From Tupaia tana (taxonomy: Eukaryota; Chordata; Mammalia; Scandentia; Tupaiidae): a stretch of DNA of 64,000 nucleotides. This document shows, piece by piece, positions 1 to 10,697 of this stretch (positions are counted from its first letter, which is position 1; every line of letters begins with the position of its first letter). The position numbers and the translations under genes were made by a program. The stretch lies in assembly GCA_026018925.1 (NCBI GenBank), contig JAKSZU010000008.1, forward strand, positions 10,085,626 to 10,149,625. The letters are read 5' to 3'. The notes beneath the pieces are model-generated. The model worked only from the letters and a program-made list of their open reading frames with translations, was not told the DNA's origin and did no database searches.

Positions 1-82
1 AAACTTTTTTAACTCCTCTGAGACCCAGTTTCACTGAATGTAAGACAGGGTCAGCAGCAAGTGTCTCAGAGACTACAGTGAG

Positions 83-329
83 GGACTAACAGATGGTGTA
101 ATGGTTACATTGCCAGACTCCCACACGGACAACTGTGGTTCAAGTCCCGGACCTGGAGGCTTGAAACTCATGCCAGACGTATGTGTGCATGCCCAAATTT
201 CCAAGAGGAGAAGGGATTGCGGTGTGGCCATCCTTCCTGGGAGGTGATCTCTCTCTCTCTCTCTCTCTCTCTCTAGTCTCTCTGGCAAGCACATGCACCC
301 TATAGCAAAATCTCTCATTAAAAACAAAA
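83..329 (+). repeat. tRNA-derived SINE, A/C type, full length
   Basis: Complete copy: A box near TGGTGTAATGG, B box GGTTCAAGTCC, a pyrimidine run and an end at CCCTATAGCAAAA. It is flanked by a perfect 12-bp target-site duplication, GACTACAGTGAG, at 71-82 and 330-341, so both boundaries are exact and insertion was by target-primed reverse transcription. Confidence 0.93.
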
Positions 330-851
330 GACTACAGTGAGAATTACATATATGTGTTGTATGTAAGTTTATGTAACATATGTAAGCCCAGCTGCTGAGC
401 AGATTGGGATTCAACCACATAAGCAGGTTTGTTTTTGTTTTTTTTCCTATGGACCAAAGCAAATTTTGCCTCTCTGGATTCCAACATAGTAGTAGTGTCC
501 TCGTATGTCATATGACCCAGTCCACTCTGAGAGTTTCTGCTTATATACATTGTACTCAGGGACCACCACCAATAAATAAGACAAAAGAAATGAAACGGGC
601 CCAGGTTCTCCTTCAGGAATTTACTGCCATATATAAGTACTTCATGTGGATGAGTAACATCAGAATAAAGGTATACATGAAGTAACACAAGTTACAGGCA
701 TATACAAAGTCAACAAAGGTACCTTTCTGCAGGACTTTGGGAAAGGAAGAGGACTTCCTTTTGTAGTTGGAGGGGACTTCTTTGATGAGGTGGCATTTGA
801 ACTGGTCCTTGAAGGATGGGTAAGACTCAGCTATGTAAAGCTGGAAGCAAA

Positions 852-1031
852 GGAGCCGGCAGGTGGTGTGGTGGTTAAAGGCACTAGATTCCCACATGAC
901 CAACTGCAGTTCGAGTCCCAGACCTGGCAGTTTGCTTTCTCGCTTTCCCTTTCTCTCTCTCTCTCTCTCTCTGGTCAAATTAAGAAATAATAATAACAAA
1001 TTGAATTAAATAAATAAATAAATCTTTAAAA
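852..1031 (+). repeat. tRNA-derived SINE, B type
   Basis: Reference B copy: head GGCAGGTGGTGTGGTGGTTA, B box GTTCGAGTCCC, short CT-rich body, GGTCAAATTAAGAAATAA, then an AAATAAATCTTTAAAA tail. AATAAA motifs plus TCTTT next to the A-rich end are typical of T+ SINEs, whose transcripts can be polyadenylated. The flanks share TGGARGCAAAG (842 and 1034), a TSD with one mismatch. Confidence 0.9.
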
Positions 1032-1990
1032 GATGGAGGCAAAGAAGGAACTTGAGAACAAAGATATGAAGTACACCTCAAACTCTTGTGTACCCAAAGT
1101 ATTAGATAACCTTCTAGTCCTGAATACGACTCACATCATGGATGAGAACAGTCCAATCAAGTCTAGTTAACCCAGCCATCCTGGTACAGAAGGAACCTCT
1201 TCCAATACCTTTGGGTCACGTAAATGTTTGAGGTACAAAATCATATCAGTGCAGTCAAAACCCTTCCTGTGGGTGGCAAGGTAAATTAATATACCCTTAA
1301 GCCCTAACTTTATGAATGCAGCTTTTTCTTCTTGTAACCTTGAATCTACCCACAATCATATATGAAGAATCCCAGTCAGAGTCAAGTACTATAAATCATA
1401 GGACAGTCATATTTTTAGGAGAGTGGTATTCTCAGAGCTTAACAATAACTGATCAAACCAAACAGGACTTCCGAGGAATGGATAAACATCAACTATTCAG
1501 ATCAAGAAACGGACACACCCAGCATCAGAGAAAACCATTCGTGCACCCTGGGATGAACTCTACCCTTCAGAGGGTGGTTGAGATCTTACTGAGTGACCGA
1601 AAGAGATGTTCTGCATTTTTGGAGGTGGAGGTAAGGAATGGAAAATGACTATAATGAAGCCATAATGTCTCCCTAACACTCCAGCCAGGACATGATACCA
1701 CTTGCTGGTTCTGGCATGCTCTAAGAAGACAAGCCCATGAGGTTCACACTAACACCTCTTCATACATAATTATTGATAGAGTCCATAGATTCTTATGAAA
1801 TACCCCTTGTCCGACAGCCCCAGTGACTGTGCACTAGAGGTGGTAGTAACCGAACCACGTAATCATGCTAGCTCTCCAGAGAACTAGAAGGGATTCACGT
1901 GTGTCCTGTCAGGACAAAGAAGGGACCATTGGAAGCCAAGTTCATTCCAAGCCAGAATGGAGTGAGAAACGAAACATCCCGCATGGGCAC
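1032..1990. other. SINE-free interval, no recognised gene
   Basis: About 960 bp between the SINEs and the L1 remnant. The minus strand carries a short open frame at 1167-1355 (reading EEKAAFIKLGLKGILIYLAT) with no start codon in good context and no family I recognise. No other repeat or signal was identified. Confidence 0.4.
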
Positions 1991-2429
1991 TAAACCCAAT
2001 GCGTATCTACATATTACCAAAATATGAAATCATTATCGAATTCCTAAACACTTTTTATTGTTTGATTTCTTATTTACATTTACTTGTACATCCTTGTGAG
2101 TGTGCAGTATGGGTTTTCAAAGAATGTATGCAGTGTGTAATGGTCAAATCAAGGATACTACCATATTCATCATCTTCCACAGAGAACATTACATTATGTT
2201 CTATACTTTTAATTTTATTCTACTAGTTTTTTTTTTTTTTTTAGACATATGTGATTGACAACATTCCTCCCACTTTTTTAAAACTCTGTTGCAGTAAACC
2301 CTTTTTAACCTATTTGCCTTATATACATCCATTCTTGGGTGTGTTAAACATGCTTTTCCTGAACCCTATCCCCACCCCACATCTCCCATGCAGTCTCTGG
2401 TATGCACAATTGCCCTCTCTACATTTTTT

Positions 2430-2546
2430 TCTTTTTTGAGAGAGATTTTTGCTATAGAGTGCATTCACTTGCCAGAGAGACAGGGAGACAGAAAGCAAAA
2501 AATCACCCCCTGGGAGGATGGCCATGCCACATTCCCTTCTCCCATG
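2430..2546 (-). repeat. tRNA-derived SINE, A/C type, 3' half only
   Basis: Antisense tail and body (TTTTTGCTATAGAGTGCAT, then AATCACCCCCTGGGAGGATG) stop before the tRNA-like head. The adjacent full copy starting at 2566 lies in the L1 DNA directly to its right. Confidence 0.75.
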
Positions 2547-2565
2547 ATATTTTTTGATATTTTTT

Positions 2566-2807
2566 TGAGACGTTTTTGCTACAGGGCACATATGCTCGCC
2601 AGAAAGACAGAGAGAGACAGAAAGCGAGAAATCACCCCCTGGGGGGATGGCCATGCCACGATCCCTTCTCCTCCATTCTTCTCTCAGGATCTTGGGCATA
2701 CATGCACATGTGCCCGGTGTGAGTTTAAGCAACTGGGTCTGGGACTCGAACCATGGTAGTCTACATGGGAGTCCAGTGACATAGCCACTATGCCAACTGT
2801 TGGTCCC
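2566..2807 (-). repeat. tRNA-derived SINE, A type, full length
   Basis: Antisense copy from TTTTTGCTACAGGGCACAT to CCAACTGTTGGTCCC. The AT-rich target TATTTTTTGATAT is repeated on both sides (about 2549 and 2808), giving a TSD. It interrupts the L1 remnant. Confidence 0.9.
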
Positions 2808-2971
2808 TATTTTTTGATATTTTTGATCATAGCCATTCTGCCTGGGGTTAAGTAGTTTCGATATGAACTTCCCTTTTATAAAAGATGTTGAATATCCTTT
2901 TATATGCTTTTTGGCCATTTATACGTCTTCCTTTGAGAATTGTCTGTTGAGACTGATTGCATATGTATGTA

Positions 2972-3026
<55 letters not shown>
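2972..3026. repeat. (TG)n(TA)n microsatellite
   Basis: An alternating TG tract followed directly by about 18 TA units. It lies inside the L1 remnant, just left of a SINE whose TSD (TAGAGAGAG) begins at 3026. Likely length-polymorphic. Confidence 0.95.
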
Positions 3027-3029
<3 letters not shown>

Positions 3030-3034
3030 GAGAG

Positions 3035-3295
3035 TTTTTTTTTTGGAGAGGTTTTTGCTATAGGACACGTGCGCTCACCAGAAAGACAGAGAGAGACAGA
3101 GAGATAGAAAGTGAGAAATCACCCCCTGGGGAGGATGGTCACGCCACAATCCCTTCTCCTCCATCCTCCTCTAGGGATCTTGGGCACACACGCACATGCG
3201 CCCAGTGTGAGTTTAAGCCACCAGGTCCGGGACTCGAACTGCGGTTGGCTACATGGGAGTCCAGTGACATAGCCATTACACTAACTGCTGGTCCC
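3035..3295 (-). repeat. tRNA-derived SINE, A type, inserted in tail of older SINE
   Basis: Full antisense copy ending CTAACTGCTGGTCCC. TSD TAGAGAGAG at 3026-3034 and 3296-3304. The right TSD copy is part of the tail of the next SINE, so this copy landed in the A-rich end of an older SINE of the same orientation. Confidence 0.9.
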
Positions 3296-3304
3296 TAGAG
3301 AGAG

Positions 3305-3523
3305 ATTTTTGACATAGGGCATATGCACTTGCCAGAGAGACAGAGAGACAGTAAGTGAGAAATCATCAGAAGGGATGGCCATGCCACAAGCCCTTCTCCT
3401 CTTAGGATTTTGGGCACACACAAATGTACCCAGTGTGATTTTCAAGCCTCTGTGTCTGGGGTTCAAACCACTGTCGACAATGTGGGAGTCCAGTGACGAG
3501 CCATTACAACATCTGCTGGTCTC
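3305..3523 (-). repeat. tRNA-derived SINE, C type
   Basis: Antisense body and head ending CATCTGCTGGTCTC. More diverged than its left neighbour, which sits in its tail. Part of the CCCC-rich mid-segment is missing (AATCATCAGAAGGGATGG). Confidence 0.85.
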
Positions 3524-3597
3524 GATTGCCTGTTTTTAATTTTTCTATTTTGAAATTATTTTTAACAGAATTTCTAAAAAGAATGATTATATTTAAC

Positions 3598-3748
3598 TTT
3601 ATTTATTTATTTAAATTTGACCAGAGAGGGATAGAGTGAGAGAGAGGGGTTGGGGAGTAAGAAAGCAAACCGCCAGGTCCTGGATTCAAACCATGGTCAA
3701 CCATGTGGGAGTCCAGTGCCCCTAACCAACACAACACCTGCCGGCCCC
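3598..3748 (-). repeat. tRNA-derived SINE, B type
   Basis: Antisense: TTTATTTATTTAAATTTGAC tail, GA-rich body, CCAGGTCCTGGATTCAAACC (B box) and the ACACCTGCCGGCCCC head. It interrupts L1 sequence. Confidence 0.88.
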
Positions 3749-3792
3749 AATTGCCCATTTTAAAAATTGAGTTGTTAGTTTTTGGGTTTCGC

Positions 3793-4075
3793 TTTTTTTT
3801 GTTTGTTTATTTGTTTTGGTTTTGTTTTTAGGTTTCTGCTATAGGGTGCGTGCACTCACCTGAGAATGACAGAGAAAGAGGGAAAGTGAGAAGTCACAGG
3901 CCCCCTCGGGGAGATGGCCGTCCCCAAATCCTTTCTCCTCCATTTTCTTCTCAGGATTGTGGGCACACATGTACATGCGCCCATCATGATTTTCAAGCCA
4001 CCAGGTTTGGAACTCAAACTTCAGAGTCAGCCATGTGAGATCCAACACCTTAACCACCATTCCATCTGCTGGCCC
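3793..4075 (-). repeat. tRNA-derived SINE, C type
   Basis: Antisense copy with a long T-rich end (3793-3830), TTTCTGCTATAGGGTGCGTG, and head CATCTGCTGGCCC. The CAAGCCACCAGGTTTGG segment is intact but the B box is decayed. Confidence 0.87.
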
Positions 4076-4362
4076 TGAATTATTTCTATTTGTATGAGTG
4101 TGTGGTGGGCTGCTTGAGCTCCCTGTAAATCCTGATTGTCAATCCCTATCTGAAATATACTTTGAAAATATTTTCTTCCATTCTGAGGGTTGTCTCTGTA
4201 CTGATCATTTCCTTAGCTCTGCAGCTTTTAAGCTTAATGTCATCCCACTTCTCTATCTCTGGAGTTGTCTGTGTGCTAGGAGTCTTATTTAAGAAATATT
4301 TGCCTACTCCAGCGTCTTCAAGTGTTTACCTGTGTTTCCTCTGTGTTTTCCAGGAGTAGTTT

Positions 4363-4629
4363 GTTTTTTTTTCTTTCTTTTTGAAGAGTTTTTTGCTATA
4401 GGGTGCATGCGCTTGCCAGACGGACAGAGACAGAGAGACAGAAAGTGAGAAATCACCCCCCGGGGGGATGGCCACGCCGCAATCCCTTCTCCTCCATTTC
4501 CCTCTTGGGAACTTGGGCACGCACGCACATGCGCCCGGCATGAGTTTAAGCCACCAGGTCTGGGATGCAAACCGCGGTCGACTACATGGGAGTCCAGCCA
4601 TATAGCCATTACACTAACTGCTGGTCCCC
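4363..4629 (-). repeat. tRNA-derived SINE, A type
   Basis: Near-complete antisense copy ending CTAACTGCTGGTCCCCC. An 11-bp TSD AGGAGTAGTTT at 4352-4362 and 4634-4644 lies within L1 ORF2 sequence, which resumes to the right. Confidence 0.92.
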
Positions 4630-4860
4630 CTTTAGGAGTAGTTTTAAATTTGAGGCATTTACATTTAAGTCTTCAATCCATTTTGGTTGTTTTTGTTAAT
4701 GGTGAGAGATGGAGGTCTAGTTTCATTTTTTTTGCAAGCGGATGTTCCATTTTTCCAGCACCATTTGTAGAAAAGACTTTTTTTTTTCTCTCCTGGATTG
4801 TCTTGTTCCAATCATTATCAACCTTACACAAATATCCTTATCTGGCTGCATCTTCAACTG

Positions 4861-5848
4861 ATGACTGTTTCCAAATAAAAAGGGCTTTTGTAGATTGGAT
4901 CCAGCAGGCCTTTTGCTCCTGGCACATGAGAAGAGCCAAGTGAAAGGAAACGCAAGCTGCCTCAAAGGATTGATGGATGAATGAAAGGCAATGGCATTAG
5001 CTGGGCCTGAAGCCCTCCTCCCCTCACCACCCGTCTCCAAGAGTTCATCTTGATCGGTTGCTATGGATAAGTCCTGCCAACCTGCAGTGACATAGCGCTT
5101 GGGGAAGGAAACTGGGTTTGTTCCCACTGGGAAAGGAGTGTAGACATCCACATACATCCCTTTCCGGTTGATGATTTAAACTATTTTGCTGTCATGTCTA
5201 TGACTGTGGCCAAGGCAGGGACACATCAAAGACACAATGCCCTGCTAGCTCCAAATGGCAGTGACACATGCCATTCCTGCACCTTGGGATCGCAGCAGAA
5301 ACAGTTAAAGGGAACAAGTTAGGAACACTGAGCACTTCTAGATTCAGCTTAGGGTGGTGGTGGCAGGGTGCCGCCTCGAGGGCCCTGTTAACATGAATAA
5401 CTGTTTTTTCTTTGACAGCCAGACCACCTGTGCCTCCCAGCACAGGCATCACTGGGTATAGCAGCCCCGACACATGTACACTCAGCCCTTTTGGGGAGAC
5501 CCATGGAGCCATCACTTCGCTATGCAGAGCCTATGAGACTGGATTCAGCTCAAAGTTCCTAATCCTGTTTGACCATAGAGACTGTTTCATGAAATATCTA
5601 TTAATATTTGATAAACATTTTGAGAAATTTGTGCTTTTTGGTAATTCATTGCATAAACAACATTTTCAGAAAAGTTATCAAAATTTTTCTGTAGCCCGAA
5701 AGAATTATTCTTTGCTTTTTATTAATTCCATGGTATCTATAATCATTTGTGTTAAGTCACTAATTTTCTCTGGTAACACAGGTTTAATTTGTTTAAATCC
5801 TTACCACTTTACCTACATGTAAGAATAAATACATGCTCTTCTCTCATT
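4861..5848. other. Unique interval with one splice-acceptor-like site
   Basis: No repeat recognised. A pyrimidine tract followed by TTTGACAG ends at 5418, and the downstream plus frame stays open for about 130 codons (to 5822), beginning near RPPVPPSTGITGYSS. The frame soon becomes AT-rich and unlike protein, and I recognise no family. Treat as unproven. Confidence 0.35.
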
Positions 5849-6057
5849 TTTGTATTTATTTATTTATTTCTTCTATGAGCTACAGAGAAAGAGACAGACA
5901 CTCTCACAGGGTCTTCACAGCACAACCCACCCCAGCCCCAGCCCACCGGCACCATGACGTGCACAGGGAGAACTGGGGGGCAAACTAACGCCTTCCCAAG
6001 GTGGGTTCAGCTTCTGAGAGCAGCACCCTACTGCGGCTACCCTACCCAGGCTCCCCT
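5849..6057 (-). repeat. tRNA-derived SINE, E type
   Basis: Antisense E copy: TATTTATTTATTTATTTCTT, then GAGACAGACACTCTCACAGG and CACAGCACAACCCACCCC. Strongly diverged; the head boundary is approximate. Confidence 0.65.
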
Positions 6058-6611
6058 CCGTAACACAGAGGGGCTGGTGCTGCCGTCCTGCAGACGGCGG
6101 ATCTGCAGACCAGGGCGTGGCAGAGCCTAAATGGAGAGTAGCAGAGAAACTGGCGTGTGCAGTAGAAATAGCTGGAAGGAGAACTGATAGAAGGGGGTAG
6201 CCCTGTCTTTAGGAAGGAGAGAGACCAGCACACAAGAGACAGACCTCTAGTAAAGACGCCCTTTAAGCTGGAACTGAGGTAGCAGATTAGCTTGGGGCGG
6301 AAGCCTCTCCCCAAGCTCTGGGAGCAGAATCCAGTCTCTGTGCAGGCCCTTCTCCCTGCTACTCACTGAGGTCACCGCAACATAGTGACAGCCGACACAG
6401 GCTGCCTTTGCAGTCTGGGAAGGAAAGAAAGAGAGCTTGAAAGAAGACGGAGAGATGTCTGAGTGAAGAGCTGGATATGCCATAGCTGACATTTGGGGAT
6501 CCACATCCACCTGCCCCACAGTGTGAGATGCCTTGGCAGGATCGCAGCTGGGGCTGATGGCCTCTGCTTACTGTTGGAGGCTGGCCCCTCGCATTCCCTC
6601 ACCCCCTTATT
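6058..6611. other. Unique interval
   Basis: About 550 bp of moderately GC-rich sequence with only short, uninformative reading frames. Nothing recognised. Confidence 0.4.
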
Positions 6612-6786
6612 TATTTATTTTTTTGGAGAAGTTTTTGCTATAGGGCACGTGTGCCCACCAGAAAGTCAGAGAGAGACAGACAGAAAGTGAGAAATCACCC
6701 CCCAGGGGGGTATGGCCATGCCACAATCCCTTCTCCTCCATTCTCCTCTCTGGATCTTGGGCACGCATGCACACATGCCTGGCACC
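6612..6786 (-). repeat. tRNA-derived SINE, A type, 5'-truncated with TSD
   Basis: Antisense tail and body only. The copy stops at GCACACATGCCTGGCACC, so the whole tRNA-like head is absent. CCCCTTATT occurs on both sides (6603-6611 and 6791-6799), so it was truncated during reverse transcription and not by later deletion. Confidence 0.88.
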
Positions 6787-6841
6787 TCATCCCCTTATTA
6801 ATGGACTTTCTTGTAGCTGTGAACATTAAAAGCGATAGGTG

Positions 6842-6953
6842 GGTAACCAGCAGTTGGCGTAATGGCTATGTCACTGAACTCCCATGTAGTCGACCGCAGT
6901 TCGAGTCCCGGACCCAGTGGCTTAAACTCACACCGGGCACGTGTGCGAGCTGC
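6842..6953 (+). repeat. tRNA-derived SINE, A type, head only
   Basis: The tRNA-like head is well kept (ACCAGCAGTTGGCGTAATGG; B box AGTTCGAGTCC), but the copy ends shortly after CACCGGGCACGTGTGCGAG. The 3' half and A tail are missing, probably by later deletion. Confidence 0.85.
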
Positions 6954-7734
6954 ATCTCGCAGACAGAACTGGTTAAGTTTGGCGGCTTTCAAGAGCACAG
7001 TTGTGGTGGTGCCAGGCACTGAGGACTCTGGTGCTGTCCAGCTCCAGCTCCCTCTTGGGCAAGGGTCTCTTTCCACAGCCCTTTCCTGCTCAGTGACCCG
7101 GGAGCACAGTGACTTCCCAAACCCACCTTCCCCCGCAGGGCCAGGGCACCCAGGGCCCTTGCCGCTGCTCCTTCATCAGGACTGCCCAGCTCTGCCCACC
7201 AGTACACTCCGAGCAAGCTCGTCACAGAAATGCTCAGAAAATAAGCAGTTATTATGCCTTTCTCCTTGATTCTAGACACAGGACGGATGCCAGTGTCCAG
7301 CACAGCCGGATTTGAGGGCGCACCCTCTCTGAAGATGGGCAGGCAGGGCAGGAGGGCGTGGCATCAGCCTGCCCTGGGAGAGAACAGAAACCAAGTAGCC
7401 ATTTTCCCTCTGACCTTGTGGGTAGTCCCCAGAACCCTCCAGAAGGCCCTAATCTGACTGTAGGGGGCAATTTTCTATGCATAGCTACTATTTTGGTCGA
7501 ATGTCCATGGAGCACAATTTTGAGTACTGACAAATGACAGGTTAACTTTGTTGTCAGTTTCCTAAGCTGGGTTATCACTGTTTTTATGTAGCTCAGTTTT
7601 AATATTTTATCATTCGGGTAGCTTGTTTGTTTCTTTATAAGGTGAAGAATTGTGAAGGACACGGCCCAGTGAGCCCTGCCGCTTTGAGGGACACTGCACT
7701 GCGGCTGTGCTACTTCGAGCCGAGAAGGTCAAAC
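6954..7734. other. Unique interval, weakly open frames
   Basis: GC-rich to about 7450, then AT-rich. Several short frames on both strands, none with recognisable protein features. No repeat identified. Confidence 0.4.
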
Positions 7735-7955
7735 GTCATGGGGGCACAGCTTTGAGGTCAGACGGGCGCAGGGTTCCGATCCAGCCCGGCTACTTCAGTG
7801 AGGTGCCGCCCTCATGGGCAGATCACTTACCCTCTTGAGACTGCTTTCCTCATCTATAAAGCGTAGGAAACAAACATGTAGTGAGGTTTGAACAGAGACT
7901 TTGCTGTAAAATGGGCCACCTAGCCCCTGGCTGGTGGCTGAAGCTCAAGTGAATG
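7735..7955 (+). repeat. MIR (ancient mammalian tRNA-SINE)
   Basis: Core features in order: AGGTCAGACGGGCGCAGGGT, a TTCCGATCCAGCCCGGCTAC B-box region, GATCACTTACCCTCTTGAG, and TTTCCTCATCTATAAAGCG, which corresponds to the MIR TTTCCTCATCTGTAAAATG core. Confidence 0.85.
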
Positions 7956-7984
7956 CTTAAGGCACATTTACATTATTATTATAT

Positions 7985-8250
7985 TATTATTTTTTTATAG
8001 ATTTTTGCCTGAGGGCATGTGAACTCTGGAAGAGAGCAAGAGACAGAGACAGTGAGAGGCAAAGTAAGAACGTACCTCTCAGAGGGGAGGACCATGCTGC
8101 AATTCCTTCTCTTCCATTTTTTTTCCTGGGATCTTGGGCAGGCAGGCACTTGCACCTGGCATGATTTGCAAGCTACCAGGTCCAGGTTTCAAACTGTGGT
8201 CAGCCATGTGGGAGTCCAGCGATGTAACTGCTACACCATCTGCTGGCCCC
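7985..8250 (-). repeat. tRNA-derived SINE, C type
   Basis: Antisense: TATAGATTTTTGCCTGAGG, GA-rich body, CCAGGTCCAGGTTTCAAAC, and head ACCATCTGCTGGCCCC. AT-rich flanks (ACATTTACATTATT / ATATTTACAATATT) suggest an eroded TSD. Confidence 0.87.
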
Positions 8251-8415
8251 ATATTTACAATATTTTTAGGCATTCTCCACTTTAAACAATTTTTGGTTCA
8301 TTACTCCTAAATGCTTCCAATGAGAGGGCTTTGGTTGTATTTTACTAGGAATGCTGGTGAAAATAAAAACTTGTTTTTGATAAAAATACACAGGATATTT
8401 GGTTGAAGATCTTTA

Positions 8416-8809
8416 CCAGTGGTTCCTAGTTCTTTTTTAAGTTTATTTGTTTCTTGAGAGACAGTAAGACAGAGAGTCCTACGCCACAATCCATACCCCA
8501 GCTTCAGCCGTCTTGGCCCATTACATGGATAGCCCAGGGAATCAGAAGTTCCTGAGACATGAACCCAGGACCTTCCCCAGGTAGGCCGTTAGCACTGCAC
8601 CACCACTTGGCCCCTAGGTCCCAATCTTGGTGGCAAATTTGAACCACCCAGGGAGCTTTAATGTCTATGATGATTGGGTTCTCTTCACCACCCGCACCCC
8701 AACCCCCAGAGACTTTGACTTCATTGGCTTGGGTACAGCCAGGCTGGCCCTGGGGATGTGTTAGCTGCTCAGGTGGATCTAACCTGCCGCCAGGTTTCAG
8801 CACCACTGC
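8416..8809 (+). mobile_element. hAT-Charlie nonautonomous element (MER5B/MER58-like), split by a SINE
   Basis: Begins ACCAGTGGTTCCTAG (8415-8430), is interrupted by an E SINE, and resumes at 8615 with GTGGCAAATTTGAACCACCC, ACCCCAACCCCCAGAGACTT and a terminal GCACCACTG. The inverted CAGTGGTT ends and the internal text match old eutherian MER5-group elements. The exact subfamily is not certain. Confidence 0.75.
8433..8614 (-). repeat. tRNA-derived SINE, E type
   Basis: Antisense: TTTTTTAAGTTTATTTGTTTC, AGACAGTAAGACAGAGAG, ACATGAACCCAGGACCTTCC and CACCACTTGGCCCC. Inserted 17 bp inside the hAT element, so E copies are younger than that element. Confidence 0.82.
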
Positions 8810-9982
8810 TCTGTATTATTTGCTACTTGGGCCTTCGGTCTGCAGCTACGTGTGCATGAGACAGAGATTCTTCACGTTCACTGTGACCCTTCTTGAAAAG
8901 ACAACCAGGAACCTTGAACAAATAATCTGTAAGAGTCTCTGAGTCTGAATTCCCAAAAAGTGGCTCCCAGAAGAATGGCAGGGGCACCAGGGCCAAGGTG
9001 TCGTGGCTGTGGGGTGGGGTGCAGGTGAGAGGACATGAGAAGAGTGCCTGGGGCCCACCAATCTCAGCAGTGAGCATCACCCGTAATCAGGCACTTGACA
9101 ACGGATGGCCAATGTTACAGGAGAACTTCCTTGGGGTCAGACATTTTCTTTTCCCACCAAAGAATGATGAATCTTCTTCTACATAGTCGATTTCCATTGT
9201 TTGCAGTACTTACATCTATGATCACTGAATTCACTATCACCAAGTCATTGCTCCTAGAGGAAATTACAGGGTTAAGTTCCTGTGAGTCCCTGGCTACATT
9301 TTCATCCACTGATCAGTGCATAACCTTGTTCTCTGTGTGTTTCTCTTAAAGGCATCTGATATAATATATATTGTTGATTCGTTTGCACCAAGCTCATGGC
9401 TGACAGCACTATAGCCCTGCCTAAGGAAGCTTATTCAACACAGGCATTTTCCATGAGGCGCAGCACGCCTCTGTGCCTACAAACACTGGACAGAACACCA
9501 ACATTACTCTTGGGGACCACTTTAAACAGTAAAACCACCAACCAAGAGCACAAATAGTGGCAACGTAGCACTGCATAGACCAAAGGACACTTGTTTATAG
9601 TGTGAGAGTTGAAACAAGAGGGCAGAGCTCATCACAGCCCTGGGAACCTGGACCTCCGATTTTCACAGTTCTGTGACTGCAACTGCATCACCAGGATTGA
9701 TTTATAGATTGCAAATAAGTTACAGCACGTAGGTGAATTCATAAGCACAGACTCCACAAAATGGGTCAATTGCATAGATGATGCATCTTCACTACTCCCT
9801 CCTTCTGTCCGGCCAGTCGTATTCCTCACCTTCAAAACCTGCCTGCCCTGTTGAGAGCCTTTGTTGATTTGCAGCCTGCCTGTGATCATTCCATTCTGTG
9901 GTCAATTTAGAGAAGACTGTTGAGACATACCAGGCAATTAACTAACCAGCTGATCAATACCAATGAAGTGTATTTTATAGCC
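8810..9982. other. Mostly unique interval; possible old repeat at 9360-9650
   Basis: No gene recognised. 9360-9650 (GATTCGTTTGCACCAAGC ... TTGAAACAAGAGGGCAGAG) reads like a decayed interspersed element, but I cannot name its family. Confidence 0.35.
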
Positions 9983-10334
9983 CTACTGTGGTTCGAATGC
10001 TTTCTTTTCCCTCCAGATCTCGTGCACTGAAAACTTAAATTGAAGTTCCAGTGCAACAATTTCAGGAGCTGGGGTCTAATCATTGTTTAGGTCATGAGGG
10101 ATCCACCCTGACAAATGGATTTATGGCACCATGCTGCAGGAGTGGACCCTGTCCCTTCTGCCATCAGAGAGCATGGCATTCCAGGTGCCGTCTTGTAAAC
10201 AGAGAATCCAGGCTCTAACCTGGCAGTGCCTTGACTTGGACTTCCCAGCCTCCATCCAGAACTATGAACTCTGTTTGTTATAAATTACCTACTTTCGAGA
10301 ATTTTGTTATAGCAGCACAAAATGGACTAAGATA
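9983..10334 (+). mobile_element. MaLR-type solo LTR (MLT1/MST-like)
   Basis: Starts ACTGTGGTTCGAATGC and ends AGCAGCACAAAATGGACTAA. Internal landmarks in order are GGTCATGAGGGATCCACCC, CTTGGACTTCCCAGCCTCC and TTATAAATTACCTACTTTCG. These are diagnostic of mammalian apparent LTR retrotransposons. No internal region lies next to it, so it is a solo LTR. Confidence 0.85.
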
Positions 10335-10583
10335 AGCCCCTAGCAGAACTTCCCGGAATTACAGTAGAAAGCAGATAAACAAAAGCAGCGATGCCTTCCA
10401 AAAAGTTTCTATTTATTAGTAGGTGAGGAGAGAAGGCAAGCAATGCCCCCAAGTACCTAAGTCTAGGCTAAAATGAACGCTGCACACTGGAAGAGCTACG
10501 GATGTCTAGGAAAGAAGGCCATCAACGAAAGCTTTAAATATAACTTTCTCCAGAAATGGAATTGTCACGATACTTTAAGATAA

Positions 10584-10690
10584 TGGGCCAATCCCACCTG
10601 GGGGGTGATTTCTCACTTTCTATCTCTCTGTCTCTCTGTCTGTCTGGCGAGCACACGCGCCCTATAGCAACAACAACAACAACAACAACA
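10584..10690 (+). repeat. tRNA-derived SINE, A type, severely 5'-truncated
   Basis: Only the last ~105 bp remain: GGGGGGTGATTTCTCAC through CGCGCCCTATAGCAACAAC with a (CAA)n tail. The TSD AAGATAA at 10577-10583 and 10691-10697 shows truncation at insertion. Confidence 0.85.
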
Positions 10691-10697
10691 AAGATAA

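Larger units (their letters stand above)
2040..4860 (-). mobile_element. L1 retrotransposon remnant (3' UTR into ORF2), interrupted by SINEs
   Basis: Read on the reverse strand, several separated blocks match mammalian L1: a 3' UTR-like stretch at about 2040-2420, then ORF2-like blocks at about 2820-2950, 4080-4350 and 4635-4830. For example TTGATCATAGCCATTCTG (2824) and TCCAGCACCATTTGTAGAA (4754) are antisense L1 landmarks. At least seven tRNA-SINEs and a TG/TA microsatellite sit between the blocks. All frames are broken, so it is a dead 5'-truncated copy. Confidence 0.82.

Noticed and set aside
5412-5822. Candidate exon after the acceptor-like TTTGACAG
   Set aside because: The following frame turns into AT-rich, hydrophobic, low-quality sequence with no donor, and no partner exon is visible.
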